A stretch of DNA of 64,000 nt, taken from assembly GCA_016703535.1 (NCBI GenBank), contig JADJBV010000002.1:2356001-2420000 (forward strand), given 5' to 3'. The notes beneath the pieces were generated by a model. That model did no database searches. It saw nothing but the letters and a program-made list of their open reading frames with translations, and had not been told where the DNA came from. Origin of the DNA: Deltaproteobacteria bacterium. Lineage in GTDB: Bacteria > Myxococcota > Kuafuiibacteriia > Kuafuiibacteriales > Kuafuiibacteriaceae. Made by a program: the position numbers and the translations under genes. This document shows positions 1 to 8,968 of the stretch, one piece after another (the first letter of the stretch is position 1; every line of letters begins with the position of its first letter).

Positions 1-1055
1 CGACCTTCTCCACGCTCGAACAACAAGACCGCGACCTCGGGCACCGCCAGGCCTTCGGTGATCCGGGCGCAGAACCGCTCGAGCAGGTAGTCGAGATCGA
101 GCCGGCTGGAGAGATCTCGTCCCAGCCCATTCAAGAACGACAGCTCCTTGAGGCGAGCGCTCAGGCCGCGGTTGGCTTGTTCGAGGAGTTGGCTCTTGTA
201 GGCCAGCTGCTGCTGCAGGCCGAGTTCGTCTTTGACCGCGGTCATCTCCCGTTGGGTCTCGATCCGCTCCACCCGCAGGTCGGTGATCTTGGCCAAAAGC
301 CGGTTGAAGGTGGACGCCACCAGGCCGATCTCATCGTGGGTGGTGACGTCGGCCCGGACGAAGTAGTCGCCCTCTTCGGCGGCCGCCATCACCGCCGCCA
401 GCCGCTCGATCCGGGCCACCACCGCCCGGTTCAGGAGCAACATCAACAACACCGTCAACGCCAGGGCCGCCAAGGCCACGGTCAAGGCCGCCGTCTTGAT
501 GTACCCCGCCACGTCACCCAACAACTCGGGCTCCGAGCCCGCGACGTAGACCCCGCCGATCGGATCACTACTTTTGGTGTGGCACGGCAGGCAGGTCGAG
601 GTCCGCCGCAATGGCAAGACAACTTGCACTTGTCCGGTCAACAGGGCTCGGCTCTCCGCAGTGCTGGCGTTGGTGGTCGGGCTCAACACCGCCAACACCC
701 GGCTGTCGACCAACCGCCCGGGCCGCCCCGGATCTGTGGACCAACGGATTCGGCCTTGGCCGTCGAAGACCTCCAGCCGTTCGACCTCGGGGAAGCGGCT
801 CAGCTCACTGACCACATCTTCGATCGGGTGGTGGCCGTGCCGGGCGTCAAAGCTCGCGAAGGACGCCATCACCGTGGCGGCGATGGTCTGGACCAAGCGG
901 CGGGTAATGGCCCGTTCGGTGCGCAGGGTCTGGTCCAAGACCACCCACAGGCCCCCCAAACCGGACATCCCGGCGCACAACCCGACGATCACCGCGATGC
1001 GGCGACCCAGGCGTCTTTGGATGAATGGCCCCACCGTCGCTCGTTCTACCAACAC
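1..1055 (-). CDS. Membrane-bound heme (CxxCH) HAMP-GAF sensor protein, C-terminus cut by window edge
   Basis: Partial gene; about 351 residues are visible from a GTG start. A first membrane segment (about residues 18-41) is followed by an extracytoplasmic region with one CLPCH motif near residue 155, typical of covalent c-type heme attachment. A second membrane helix (about 188-208), a HAMP segment (about 209-262), a coiled coil and the start of a GAF-like domain (from about 315) follow. The architecture is that of a redox or gas sensor that passes a signal across the inner membrane; the output module (histidine kinase, cyclase or other) lies outside the window. The start was chosen because it keeps one reading frame through both helices and has a GAGGC-like ribosome site upstream. 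It is divergent from the SpoIID-like gene with 87 bp between them. Confidence 0.75.
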   Translation of the reverse strand, partial: MLVERATVGPFIQRRLGRRIAVIVGLCAGMSGLGGLWVVLDQTLRTERAITRRLVQTIAATVMASFASFDARHGHHPIEDVVSELSRFPEVERLEVFDGQGRIRWSTDPGRPGRLVDSRVLAVLSPTTNASTAESRALLTGQVQVVLPLRRTSTCLPCHTKSSDPIGGVYVAGSEPELLGDVAGYIKTAALTVALAALALTVLLMLLLNRAVVARIERLAAVMAAAEEGDYFVRADVTTHDEIGLVASTFNRLLAKITDLRVERIETQREMTAVKDELGLQQQLAYKSQLLEQANRGLSARLKELSFLNGLGRDLSSRLDLDYLLERFCARITEGLAVPEVAVLLFERGEG

Positions 1056-1142
1056 GTTGACTGCCTCGTCGTATTTTTGGGGGGAATGGTGGGGTGGGCG
1101 GTTTTTTGCTCGGGCGATCCACTCGTGTCAGGGTGATGTGGG

Positions 1143-2270
1143 ATGATGTCCTCTATCCGCCTCGCCGCTGTGGCGGTGTTGTTGGCGGTACCGAGCCGCG
1201 CGTTCGGGGAGGACGAGGTCCGGATCGCGATCCAGTCGGGATCGGCGGCGGTGACCGTCTCTGGAAAGTCCCTGACAATCTTCGACGCCGAGGTCGGGGA
1301 CGCCTTGTTTCGGGGAACGGGGAAAGCGCAGGCCAAATTGACCCGGGAGGGGGAGCTCCTGGTGATCCAGGCCCCGGGCCTTCCGGTTCGCAAGGCCAAG
1401 CGGGTTTTGGTCGAGGCGATCGACGCGGTCTACGTCGACAAGGGGGTCTACTTTGGCCGCCTGGAGGTCGGGCCCGACCCCGACGGAAAAAAGGGCGCCA
1501 TCTTGGTGATCAACCGCTTGCCCCTCGAGACCTACCTGCTCGGGATCGTCGGCAGCGAGATGAGCCCAGCCTGGCCCGAAGAAGCGCTCAAGGCCCAAGC
1601 GGTCGCGGCCCGGACCTACGCGATGCAACGACGAATGATGATGCGGGCCGCCCACAAGCCCTACGACCTGGCCTCGACCGTACTTTCCCAGGTCTACAAG
1701 GGCGCCGAGCGGATCCGACCTTCGGTGATCGACGCGGTCCGATCCACCCGAGGTGAGGTGCTCTCCTTCGATCACGAGTTGGCCGAGACCCTCTTTCACT
1801 CCACCTGCGGCGGTGAAACCACCTCGGCCAAGTCGGCTTTTGGTCGCGCCATCCCGTACCTGCAGCCGCGCCGCTGCGAGTGGTGCAAGGCTTCCAACCG
1901 CTACGCGTGGCACCTGTCCTTCCCGCTCAGCGAGATCTCCACCCGCCTCGAGCGGGCCCGGCTGGTGCGGAGCCGCCTGGAGGGCTTCGAGCGCCCGGGC
2001 GGCGCGAGCAAGGTTGCGGTCAAAGAGAAGAAGGGGCAACGCAACCTCTCCCCCAAAGAGGTCCGGGCCGCGATCGGCTACGGCGATCTCTACTCGGATC
2101 GCTTCAGCGCCAAGACGGTGGGCAAGAAGGTGGAGATTGAGGGCAAAGGCTTCGGCCACGGCGTCGGCATGTGCCAATGGGGCGCCAAAGGTATGGCGGA
2201 CGCAGGGAAGAACTATCGACAGATCCTGGAGCACTACTACGCCGGCGCCAAGGTGAGGCGGGCCTACTAA
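1143..2270 (+). CDS. SpoIID/LytB domain protein
   Basis: A 375-residue exported protein with an N-terminal signal peptide (about residues 1-22). The SpoIID core starts at the NRLPLETYLLGIVGSEM segment (about 124-140), with the family's Glu-containing SEMSPAWP and the AQAVAARTYA helix. It ends with GHGVGMCQWGA near residue 340, the usual family finish. SpoIID proteins cleave peptidoglycan glycan strands lacking stem peptides, or act as amidase enhancers. Outside spore formers they are thought to act in cell-wall remodelling, which is the likely role here in the periplasm. The start has two tandem ATG codons; either could be used. An M16 peptidase gene follows after 78 bp on the same strand. 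Confidence 0.85.
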   Translation: MMSSIRLAAVAVLLAVPSRAFGEDEVRIAIQSGSAAVTVSGKSLTIFDAEVGDALFRGTGKAQAKLTREGELLVIQAPGLPVRKAKRVLVEAIDAVYVDKGVYFGRLEVGPDPDGKKGAILVINRLPLETYLLGIVGSEMSPAWPEEALKAQAVAARTYAMQRRMMMRAAHKPYDLASTVLSQVYKGAERIRPSVIDAVRSTRGEVLSFDHELAETLFHSTCGGETTSAKSAFGRAIPYLQPRRCEWCKASNRYAWHLSFPLSEISTRLERARLVRSRLEGFERPGGASKVAVKEKKGQRNLSPKEVRAAIGYGDLYSDRFSAKTVGKKVEIEGKGFGHGVGMCQWGAKGMADAGKNYRQILEHYYAGAKVRRAY

Positions 2271-2348
2271 GGTCTCCAAAGCACCTCCAGAGCGTCGGGT
2301 ATCCGCCAGGGACTTCAATGGCGGGCCCATTCGTGGCACGAGCGGCGG

Positions 2349-3644
2349 GTGCTGGCCGCAACCATCGCTGCCCTTCTGGCCGGGAGTAGTCCCGGAATCT
2401 CACTCGAAGTTCATGAGTTCGAGTTGCCCAATGGGATGAAGGTCGTGCTGCAGCCCGACCCAGCCGAGCCGATGGTGGCGATCAACCTTCGCTACCGTGT
2501 GGGCTCCTGGTGGGATCCCAAGGGACGTGAGGGATTGGCTCATCTTTTGGAACATCTGATGTTCGCCGAAGGTGAAGGCAGTGACGCGTTGGGGGTGTTG
2601 GAAGCGAGTGGGGCTCTAAGGATCAACGCCGTCACCGGCCTCGAACGCACCGAATACCAAGGCCTGGTACCTCCCGAGGTGGTGCCCCGGGCGCTCTGGT
2701 TGGAGGCGCGTCGCATGGCGGGAATCGACCCGAACACCGTCTCCCGGCGCCTCGAACAGGAAAAACGAGTCGTGGTCCAAGAGTTGAGGGAGCGCCTCTA
2801 TGACCAACCCTACGGAGCCATCGAGGGTACGCTGCAGGCCCGCCTCTTCCCCGAACCTCATCCCCTCCATCACCTCCCGATCGGCTCTGAGGCGTCGGTC
2901 TTTGCGGCCACGGTCGAGGAGGTGTTGGCCTTTCATCGCCTCCACTACGGCCCAAAACACAGCTGTCTGGTTTTGGCCGGCCCGATCTCGGTGGAGGAGG
3001 TCCGTGCGTTGATCACCACCTACTTTGGCCCACTGGCGCCGCAGGAGGCCCCGCCAGCAGCCCTGGCTCCGGCGCCGGTCCTCAAGGCAGAACCGATCTT
3101 CGGACCCGAGTGGACCAGCGGCTACAGCCGGGTCTCTCTGGTATGGCACGCGCCCAATATCACCGCGCCCGAGTCCCGAGCCCTCGAGGTATTTGGCGCA
3201 ATGTTGAGCTTCGGCGCCACCAGCCGCGCCGGGATCGCCAACCTCGCTCAACAGTCCATCCTGAATCTGAAGGCGGGGCGCTACGACACGCCGGCCGGGG
3301 GGCTGTTTCGGGTTGACGCGATCGTCTCTCCGGGCGCCAGCCCCTTGATCGCGCGCTCTCGAGTTCGTTCGGTCATCGAGACCTATATCGAGTACAAGCC
3401 CCAGCCCGAGGAGTTGGCCGGGACCACGACCCGGCTTCAGGTTGAGGTCCTCCGCGCCGTCGGTGATCTGGAGGCTCGGGCTCGCCTGCTCCAGGACTCG
3501 CGGGCTGAGTTCGGGAATGCCGCGGCGGTGCTCTCTTTGGCCAAGCTCTGGTCCGAGGTAAGTGCCACCGAGATCCAAGAGGTCCTCAACAAACACCTGA
3601 CCCACGAACCTCAGGTTCTGGTGGCCCAGCCGGTGAGGCGGTGA
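2349..3644 (+). CDS. M16 family zinc peptidase, catalytic member
   Basis: A 431-residue insulinase/processing-peptidase family protein. The inverted zinc motif HLLEH is at residues 65-69, and downstream acidic residues in the EQEKRVVVQEL region can supply the third ligand. The length fits a single pitrilysin-type N+C repeat pair. A GTG start is used, preceded by a weak ribosome site, and a short hydrophobic N-terminus (about 1-14) suggests export. The stop codon overlaps the start of the next M16 gene (GTGA), so the two are translationally coupled and probably form a heterodimer, as in two-subunit bacterial M16 enzymes where one chain holds the zinc and the other only shapes the chamber. Confidence 0.88.
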   Translation: MLAATIAALLAGSSPGISLEVHEFELPNGMKVVLQPDPAEPMVAINLRYRVGSWWDPKGREGLAHLLEHLMFAEGEGSDALGVLEASGALRINAVTGLERTEYQGLVPPEVVPRALWLEARRMAGIDPNTVSRRLEQEKRVVVQELRERLYDQPYGAIEGTLQARLFPEPHPLHHLPIGSEASVFAATVEEVLAFHRLHYGPKHSCLVLAGPISVEEVRALITTYFGPLAPQEAPPAALAPAPVLKAEPIFGPEWTSGYSRVSLVWHAPNITAPESRALEVFGAMLSFGATSRAGIANLAQQSILNLKAGRYDTPAGGLFRVDAIVSPGASPLIARSRVRSVIETYIEYKPQPEELAGTTTRLQVEVLRAVGDLEARARLLQDSRAEFGNAAAVLSLAKLWSEVSATEIQEVLNKHLTHEPQVLVAQPVRR

Positions 3645-5065
3645 CCATGAAGGCGCTGCGAATCCTCTGTATCTTGCTGTGCGGTGCATGTGCGAGGTCG
3701 CAGGTGGCCCCCCAGTCACCCGCGCCCGCCGCGATAGCGACGACGCGGCCGGCCGCGCCTGCCCCGCCCGTGAACCTCAAGGATCTCCCTCCCGCGCCCG
3801 AGGTGCACGAGCACACGATGGAGAATGGCCTTCGCTTGGTGGTCGCCCCGGTCCCTGGTTCAGAGCTCGCCGCGTTGACCATGGTGCTCCCCGGTGGCGT
3901 CGGGGACGAACCGGAGGGGCCGGGGACAACTCAACTCAGCCACTCTTTATGGTTGGGGCGGAGCGCCGCCGAGCTGCGGGCCAACCTCGCCGAGAAGTTG
4001 TCGAAGCAGGGCTCCGACTATTTGATGGATGTCGAATACGACCACGTCCGGCTGGGGCTCGTTGGCCTGAGTCGAAACGTCAAGCCGATGTTGGAGTTCT
4101 TCGAGGTGGTCGAAGAGGGCAGGGCCATCAAGCAAGATGACTTTGAGGATCGACGGATGGCTCAGGTTGACGAACTCTGGGTCCTGGATCGCACAGCCAG
4201 CGCTCGCAGTGCCCAAGAGCTCAGGCGATCGAGCTTCTCGACAGGGCACCCGTACGGACGGGCGATCGGTGGTGATCGGAGGAGCCTGGCGAAGGTGAAC
4301 CTGGACGCCATGAAGAAGCGCCTGGAGCGATCCTTGTGTCCAAACCAGGCCGTCTTGATCGCGGCTGGCGGTCTCTCCTTGGCCGGGCTCCAAGCGCTCG
4401 CAACGGAGCACTTGGCCGGGTGGCGGAGCTGCCCCAACTCCAAACCCCTGGTTCTCCCTCGGGTCGGTGGCCCCCGAAGAGAGGTGATTCTGGTGGAGGC
4501 GCCGCGGCGTACCCAAGCGTTGGTGATGATGAGCCTGCCTGTCGACCAGCCTGATCCTCGCACCCAGATCGCGCTCGAGGTTTGGAGTGAACTTTTGGCC
4601 GGCACCTTGTCCTCGCGCCTCCAAATCAAGCTCCGAGGTGACAGCGCCATCACCTACGGCGCCCACGCCTGGGTAGAGGTCGATCGCGGCGCTTCACGCC
4701 TGTTGCTGCAGACGGCGGTGGAGGCCGATCGCCTCCCAAACGCCCTGGAGGTTATTGGTCGGACCCTCGCCGAAACCATGACCCAACCGCCAACCCCGGA
4801 GGAGATCGCTCAGGCCTGGCGGCGCTACCAGTTGGAGCGCCGAGCGATTGCTCGGGACCCTGAGTCCTTCTCGCTGCTACTGGCCGATCGAATCGCCGCC
4901 CAGCAGCCCTGGATTGAGTTGACCTCGCCGACCGTTGTCGAGTTGTCGGACGTCGCCACCAAGTTCCTCGGCGCTGACCGGGCGCACTTGGTGGTTGTGG
5001 GCCCCGTGTCGCTCAAGTCGAACTTGGAAGGGGCGGGCTGGGGTGCGGTCCGTACGGTTCAGTGA
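3641..5065 (+). CDS. M16 family peptidase-like subunit lacking the zinc motif
   Basis: A 474-residue M16 homologue whose zinc motif is replaced: the equivalent segment reads HSLWL rather than HxxEH, so it should not bind catalytic zinc. It has an N-terminal hydrophobic segment ending LCGAC at about residues 14-18, a possible lipobox followed by a Pro/Ala-rich linker, so it may be anchored to a membrane. The C-terminal half keeps the M16 pattern (LSSRLQIKLRGDSAITYGAHA). The start is GTG at 3641, overlapping the stop of the catalytic partner by four bases; an ATG two codons later is also possible. Its 3' end overlaps the convergent exported-protein gene by 7 bp. Confidence 0.85.
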   Translation: MTMKALRILCILLCGACARSQVAPQSPAPAAIATTRPAAPAPPVNLKDLPPAPEVHEHTMENGLRLVVAPVPGSELAALTMVLPGGVGDEPEGPGTTQLSHSLWLGRSAAELRANLAEKLSKQGSDYLMDVEYDHVRLGLVGLSRNVKPMLEFFEVVEEGRAIKQDDFEDRRMAQVDELWVLDRTASARSAQELRRSSFSTGHPYGRAIGGDRRSLAKVNLDAMKKRLERSLCPNQAVLIAAGGLSLAGLQALATEHLAGWRSCPNSKPLVLPRVGGPRREVILVEAPRRTQALVMMSLPVDQPDPRTQIALEVWSELLAGTLSSRLQIKLRGDSAITYGAHAWVEVDRGASRLLLQTAVEADRLPNALEVIGRTLAETMTQPPTPEEIAQAWRRYQLERRAIARDPESFSLLLADRIAAQQPWIELTSPTVVELSDVATKFLGADRAHLVVVGPVSLKSNLEGAGWGAVRTVQ

Positions 5066-5787
5066 GTGACCAAGCCGCCGAGGTCAACCCCGGCTGCGAA
5101 GACGTCGACGAGATCCATGGTGGTGCGGGTGTCGGTGGCTCCGCGAACTTGGCCCAAGAAGAAGTAGGAGTTGCCGGTGCCGACCAGCATCGGGGGCTCG
5201 TTCACCAAGACCTGAGCCTCAAAGTCCGTGTCGCTCCAATATTGCCCTCGGTAGTCTCGAACCTGTCGGGTCTCTGCGACGAGCCAGACCAGGCGCCCAT
5301 CGGGTCGGAGCGACCGCTCCTTGATCGTGCCACGGAACAAGACCAACGCCGACCCGGGTTGTGTCCCACCCGCGCGGCTTTCAGCGAGGGTCAGCAGCGG
5401 GAAGCCCGCCGCCTGGAGTTCAGCCCGATCCAATTCGTTGAAGTGCCCGCTGCTGGCGATGGTGTGGGCGATCAAGCGAAGTTGCCTTAGGCGAGGCTGG
5501 GCGTTCTGGAACTCGCGCCATTCGGGGGCCAAGAGGTAGCTCAAGGTGTAGAACTTGTCCTGGTCGATGCACGCCTTGAGCAAGGCGAAGGCGCCTTTCG
5601 GGTTGCGACGCTTGGCGTGGTCCACCATCTTTCGACACGCTTGGTCGTCGTACAGCTCAGCGGCGATGTCATCAACCCTTCGTCCTTCGGTGGGCGCTGC
5701 GGCGACCCCTTCCGGGATCACGATCGTCGACAACAGAAGGATCCAGGGGATGAGCTGACGGCAACCAAGCGCGGGAGCTTTGGCCAT
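5059..5787 (-). CDS. Exported protein of unknown function
   Basis: I do not recognise the family. The 242-residue product has a clear signal peptide (hydrophobic LIPWILLLSTIVIP, Ala-x-Ala at about residues 28-31) and a mixed alpha/beta composition. The first half is helical with several Cys (ACRKM, KACID); the second half looks like a small beta domain (ALVLFRGTIKER, GRLVWLVAETRQV, NSYFFLGQV). The ATG at 5787 was preferred over 5814: it gives a normal signal peptide and a TATCGG element lies at 5794-5799. No Shine-Dalgarno is visible. It is convergent with the M16 pair and divergent from queA. Confidence 0.6.
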   Translation of the reverse strand: MAKAPALGCRQLIPWILLLSTIVIPEGVAAAPTEGRRVDDIAAELYDDQACRKMVDHAKRRNPKGAFALLKACIDQDKFYTLSYLLAPEWREFQNAQPRLRQLRLIAHTIASSGHFNELDRAELQAAGFPLLTLAESRAGGTQPGSALVLFRGTIKERSLRPDGRLVWLVAETRQVRDYRGQYWSDTDFEAQVLVNEPPMLVGTGNSYFFLGQVRGATDTRTTMDLVDVFAAGVDLGGLVTH

Positions 5788-5904
5788 AGCGGGCCGATAC
5801 CACAAACTGGCCACCTCTGAAAACGCCGAGGCCGGCCGAGTTCCGCGAGATCAAGGAACGCCCAGGCTGGACCCGCGAGCGCGTCGCTCCTAGGCTGACC
5901 TCAC

Positions 5905-6930
5905 TTGCGCCTCTCGGACTTTGACTTCGAGCTCCCGGAAGGGGCGATCGCTCGCCGGCCCGCGGATCGGCGAGATCGATCGCGTTTGCTGCGCCTGGAT
6001 CGCCACAGCGGCGCCCGTGAACACCGGCACTTCTTCGAGTTGCCCGAGCTGCTCCAGCCGGGTGATCTTTTGGTGGTCAACGACAGCAAGGTTCTGAAGG
6101 CCCGGCTCTACACCCACAAGGAGGGCAGCGGCGGGAAGGTCGAGGTGCTGCTGATCGAGCCGGTTTCGCCCACCGATGATCGGCGTTGGCGGGCGATGGT
6201 GGCGGCCAGCAAGCCGGTGCGGGTGGGCGCCCGGTTGGTCTTGCCCGGGGCTGAACCGTTGGTGGTGGAGGCGGTCGAAGGGGAGGGATTTGTGGTGGTC
6301 CACTTGCCCGAACCTGCCTTGGGCTTGACCGAACGGCTGGGCGCCTTGCCGCTGCCGCCGTACATGGAGCGACCGGCCGAAGCGGCCGACGCCGAACGTT
6401 ATCAGACGGTCTACGCTGCGGCCGGCAAAGAGGGTTCGGTGGCGGCGCCGACCGCGGGCCTGCACTTTACGCCCGAGCTGCTCGCGGCTTTGACCGAGCG
6501 GGGGATCGAACGGGCCAACATCACCCTCCACGTCGGGCCCGGGACCTTTTTGCCGGTGCGCACCGACGACGTGTCCCACCACCAGATGCACGCCGAACGT
6601 TTTGTGATCCCCGAGGAAACGGCCCAGGCGATCAGCCGGGCCAAATCCGAAGGGCGCCGGGTGGTGGCGGTCGGGACCACGGTGGTCCGCACCTTGGAGT
6701 CGCAGAGCCTGGTGTTGCCTGGGCTGGGATCCACCGCGTTGTTCATCAAGCCGGGCTTCGAGTTCCGGACCGTCGACGCCTTGATCACCAACTTCCACTT
6801 GCCCCGCTCGACCCTGTTGATGTTGGTCTCGGCCTTCGCGGGGACAGAGCGGGTGTTGGCCGCCTACCGAGAGGCGGTGGCCAGCGGGTACCGCTTTTAT
6901 TCCTACGGGGACGCGATGTTGATCGCCTGA
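5905..6930 (+). CDS. queA: S-adenosylmethionine:tRNA ribosyltransferase-isomerase
   Basis: A 341-residue QueA, full family length. It transfers and isomerises the ribosyl group of S-adenosylmethionine onto 7-aminomethyl-7-deazaguanine in tRNA, giving epoxyqueuosine. The N-terminus (LSDFDFELPEGAIARRPA) and the segments AAPTAGLHFTPELL and HVGPGTFLPVR are family hallmarks. The start must be TTG at 5905: an in-frame TGA lies at 5896-5898, and only TTG yields the conserved N-terminus. The tgt gene follows after 4 bp, making a two-gene queuosine operon that acts in the cytoplasm. Confidence 0.96.
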   Translation: MRLSDFDFELPEGAIARRPADRRDRSRLLRLDRHSGAREHRHFFELPELLQPGDLLVVNDSKVLKARLYTHKEGSGGKVEVLLIEPVSPTDDRRWRAMVAASKPVRVGARLVLPGAEPLVVEAVEGEGFVVVHLPEPALGLTERLGALPLPPYMERPAEAADAERYQTVYAAAGKEGSVAAPTAGLHFTPELLAALTERGIERANITLHVGPGTFLPVRTDDVSHHQMHAERFVIPEETAQAISRAKSEGRRVVAVGTTVVRTLESQSLVLPGLGSTALFIKPGFEFRTVDALITNFHLPRSTLLMLVSAFAGTERVLAAYREAVASGYRFYSYGDAMLIA

Positions 6931-6934
6931 CGCC

Positions 6935-8083
6935 ATGCGCACCGTAAGTTATCGCCTGATCCACCAAGACGCCCACACCGCGGGCCGCCTGGGGCAACTC
7001 ACCACCCCCCACGGGGTCGTCGACACGCCGGCCTTCATGCCGGTGGGCACCGGCGGCGTGGTCAAAGCCATGTTGCCCGACGAGGTCGCCTCCACCGGGG
7101 CCCAGGTGGTGTTGGGCAACACCTTCCACCTGATGTTGCGACCCGGCCACAAGCTGGTGGAGCAGCTCGGGGGCCTGCACAAGTTTTCGGGTTGGAACCG
7201 GACCATCCTCACCGACAGCGGTGGGTTTCAGGTCTTCTCCTTGGCCGAGTTTCGGACCATCGCCGAGGAGGGGGTCTCCTTCAAGAGCCCCTACGATGGC
7301 TCGGCCCACCTGCTTTCGCCCGAAAAATCGATCGAGGTGCAGGAGTCATTGGGCACCGACATCGCCATGGCCTTCGACGAGTGCCCGCCCGCCGACGCCA
7401 CCCGGGAGTACGTGGTCAAGTCCATGGACCGCACCACCCGCTGGCTCGATCGCTGCATCGCCGCCCGGACCAAACCGGAGCGCACCTCCTTGTTCGGCAT
7501 CGTGCAAGGTGGCCTGCACGATGACCTCCGCAGCCAACACGCCGCCACCTTGCTGGAGCGTGATCTCGACGGCTACGCGGTGGGGGGCGTGGCCATCGGC
7601 GAGTCCAAAGAGGACATGTTGCGCATCACCCGGCACACCGCCGCGTTGTTGCCTCCAGAAAAACCTCGGTACTTGATGGGCGTGGGCCTGCCCGAAGATC
7701 TGGTGGCCGGCGTCGCCGCGGGCATCGACATGTTCGACTGCGTGGTGCCGACCCGCAACGCTCGAAACGGCCGGCTCTTCACCTCCGAGGGCGTGTACAT
7801 CGTGCGCCACGCTAAACACCGAGAAGATCCCCGGCCCATCGACCCCAACTGTGAGTGCCCGACCTGCCGCCAGTTTTCTCGGGCCTACGTGCGGCACCTC
7901 TGGATGACCAACGAGATCACGGTTCATCGGCTGACCACCATGCACAACCTCTGGTTCTTCCAGCGGCTGATGGACCGGATCCGCGACGCGATCCGCTCCG
8001 ATCGCCTCCAGGCACTCTACGAGGAGTCCCGGGCCTGGGGACGGCCGGCCGGGAGTGAAGTCGAAGAGAACGAAGCCCCGTAG
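6935..8083 (+). CDS. tgt: tRNA-guanine transglycosylase
   Basis: A 382-residue bacterial Tgt, which exchanges guanine-34 for preQ1 in tRNAs with GUN anticodons, the step before QueA. It shows the catalytic DSGGFQVFS segment, the GGLH and GGVAIGE substrate-binding segments, the second Asp region in DMFDCVVPTRNARNG, and a zinc site of the CxCxxC...H type (CECPTCRQFSRAYVRHL). It starts with ATG 4 bp after queA, so it is co-transcribed. A perfect 9-bp hairpin lies just past the stop. Confidence 0.97.
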   Translation: MRTVSYRLIHQDAHTAGRLGQLTTPHGVVDTPAFMPVGTGGVVKAMLPDEVASTGAQVVLGNTFHLMLRPGHKLVEQLGGLHKFSGWNRTILTDSGGFQVFSLAEFRTIAEEGVSFKSPYDGSAHLLSPEKSIEVQESLGTDIAMAFDECPPADATREYVVKSMDRTTRWLDRCIAARTKPERTSLFGIVQGGLHDDLRSQHAATLLERDLDGYAVGGVAIGESKEDMLRITRHTAALLPPEKPRYLMGVGLPEDLVAGVAAGIDMFDCVVPTRNARNGRLFTSEGVYIVRHAKHREDPRPIDPNCECPTCRQFSRAYVRHLWMTNEITVHRLTTMHNLWFFQRLMDRIRDAIRSDRLQALYEESRAWGRPAGSEVEENEAP

Positions 8084-8084
8084 C

Positions 8085-8111
8085 GCCTCAACCGCGTGAT
8101 GGGGTTGAGGC
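8085..8111. terminator. Hairpin between convergent tgt and pseudouridine synthase genes
   Basis: A perfect inverted repeat, GCCTCAACC at 8085-8093 and GGTTGAGGC at 8103-8111, with a 9-nt loop. It sits between the tgt stop (8083) and the stop of the facing gene (8129). There is no T-run, so it may be a bidirectional intrinsic terminator of the U-tract-poor kind or a transcript-end stabilising stem. Confidence 0.6.
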
Positions 8112-8128
8112 ACTCGGATGCCGGCGGC

Positions 8129-8968
8129 TCAACGGCGGGGACGCCCGCTGGGACGTTTGGGGCCCCGGCGCGGTGCCCCTCGGCGCGGCTCACCACTCCT
8201 TGGCCCCGTCCCCCGCGGGCCTCGCCAGGTGGTCGGTCGGCGTCGATCCCCTTCTTCCAAGGCGCGGCTCCACTTGGCGAGGTCACTCGGCAGCGGCGCC
8301 TCGAAGCGCAAGATCCGGCCGTCGTCCGGGTGACGAAAGCCCAACACCCCGGCGTGCAAAAAGACCCGGTGGTTCTCTTGGGCGCTGCGCCGATCGGGAT
8401 CGGGTTGGTACTTGCGTTCACCCAGGAGCGGGTGATCGTCTTCGGCGAAGTGGACCCGGATCTGGTTGCGCAGGCCCGTCTCCAGCTGGACCTCGACCAA
8501 GGTGGCTCGGGCCTCCGGGTAACGGGTGAGCACCTTCCAGTGGGTCACCGCCGGACGGGCACCTTCCCGAGGACGATCTACTGAATATACGACGAGCGAA
8601 GGATCTTCGGTGTAGAGCAGGCTCTTGTAGGTACCCGAGTCTTGCTCCAGCACCCCCGTGACCGCCGCGGTGTAGATCCGCTCGACGTCGTGGGCCTCGA
8701 ACTGCTCGATCAGCCGATCTTGGGCCCGTTGGTTGCGGGCGTAGACCAAAAGGCCCGACACCACCCGATCCAGCCGATGCACCGGCAACAATCGGCCGGG
8801 GCCGCGGCTGGCCACGAACTCCCGCAACAACTCCATCAGGTTTTCGCCGCGACCACTTTCGGTGGCGTGGGTCAAAAGTCCGGCCTTCTTCTCGACCACC
8901 AAGATGGAGCGGTCGACGTGCCGCACCAAAAACCGATCGCCGGAGCGCCACTTGGCCCGGAGGGTCAC
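8129..8968 (-). CDS. RluA/RsuA-superfamily RNA pseudouridine synthase
   Basis: A 279-residue product with the catalytic HRLDRVVSG segment; the Asp is the universal nucleophile of RluA-type pseudouridine synthases. Further family segments are LVVEKKAGLLTH, LLVYARN, ETGLRNQIRVHF and FLHAGVLGF. The GTG start at 8968 overlaps the sixA stop by four bases (GTGA); a longer reading from upstream would run through sixA. The last 30 or so residues are a very basic Arg/Pro/Gly tail that probably helps bind RNA. The exact rRNA or tRNA target cannot be told from sequence. Confidence 0.88.
   Translation of the reverse strand: MTLRAKWRSGDRFLVRHVDRSILVVEKKAGLLTHATESGRGENLMELLREFVASRGPGRLLPVHRLDRVVSGLLVYARNQRAQDRLIEQFEAHDVERIYTAAVTGVLEQDSGTYKSLLYTEDPSLVVYSVDRPREGARPAVTHWKVLTRYPEARATLVEVQLETGLRNQIRVHFAEDDHPLLGERKYQPDPDRRSAQENHRVFLHAGVLGFRHPDDGRILRFEAPLPSDLAKWSRALEEGDRRRPTTWRGPRGTGPRSGEPRRGAPRRGPKRPSGRPRR

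Noticed and set aside
177..1136. Long plus-strand reading frames antisense to the heme sensor gene
   Set aside because: Composition and lack of domain signal mark them as shadows of the minus-strand gene, typical for high-GC DNA.
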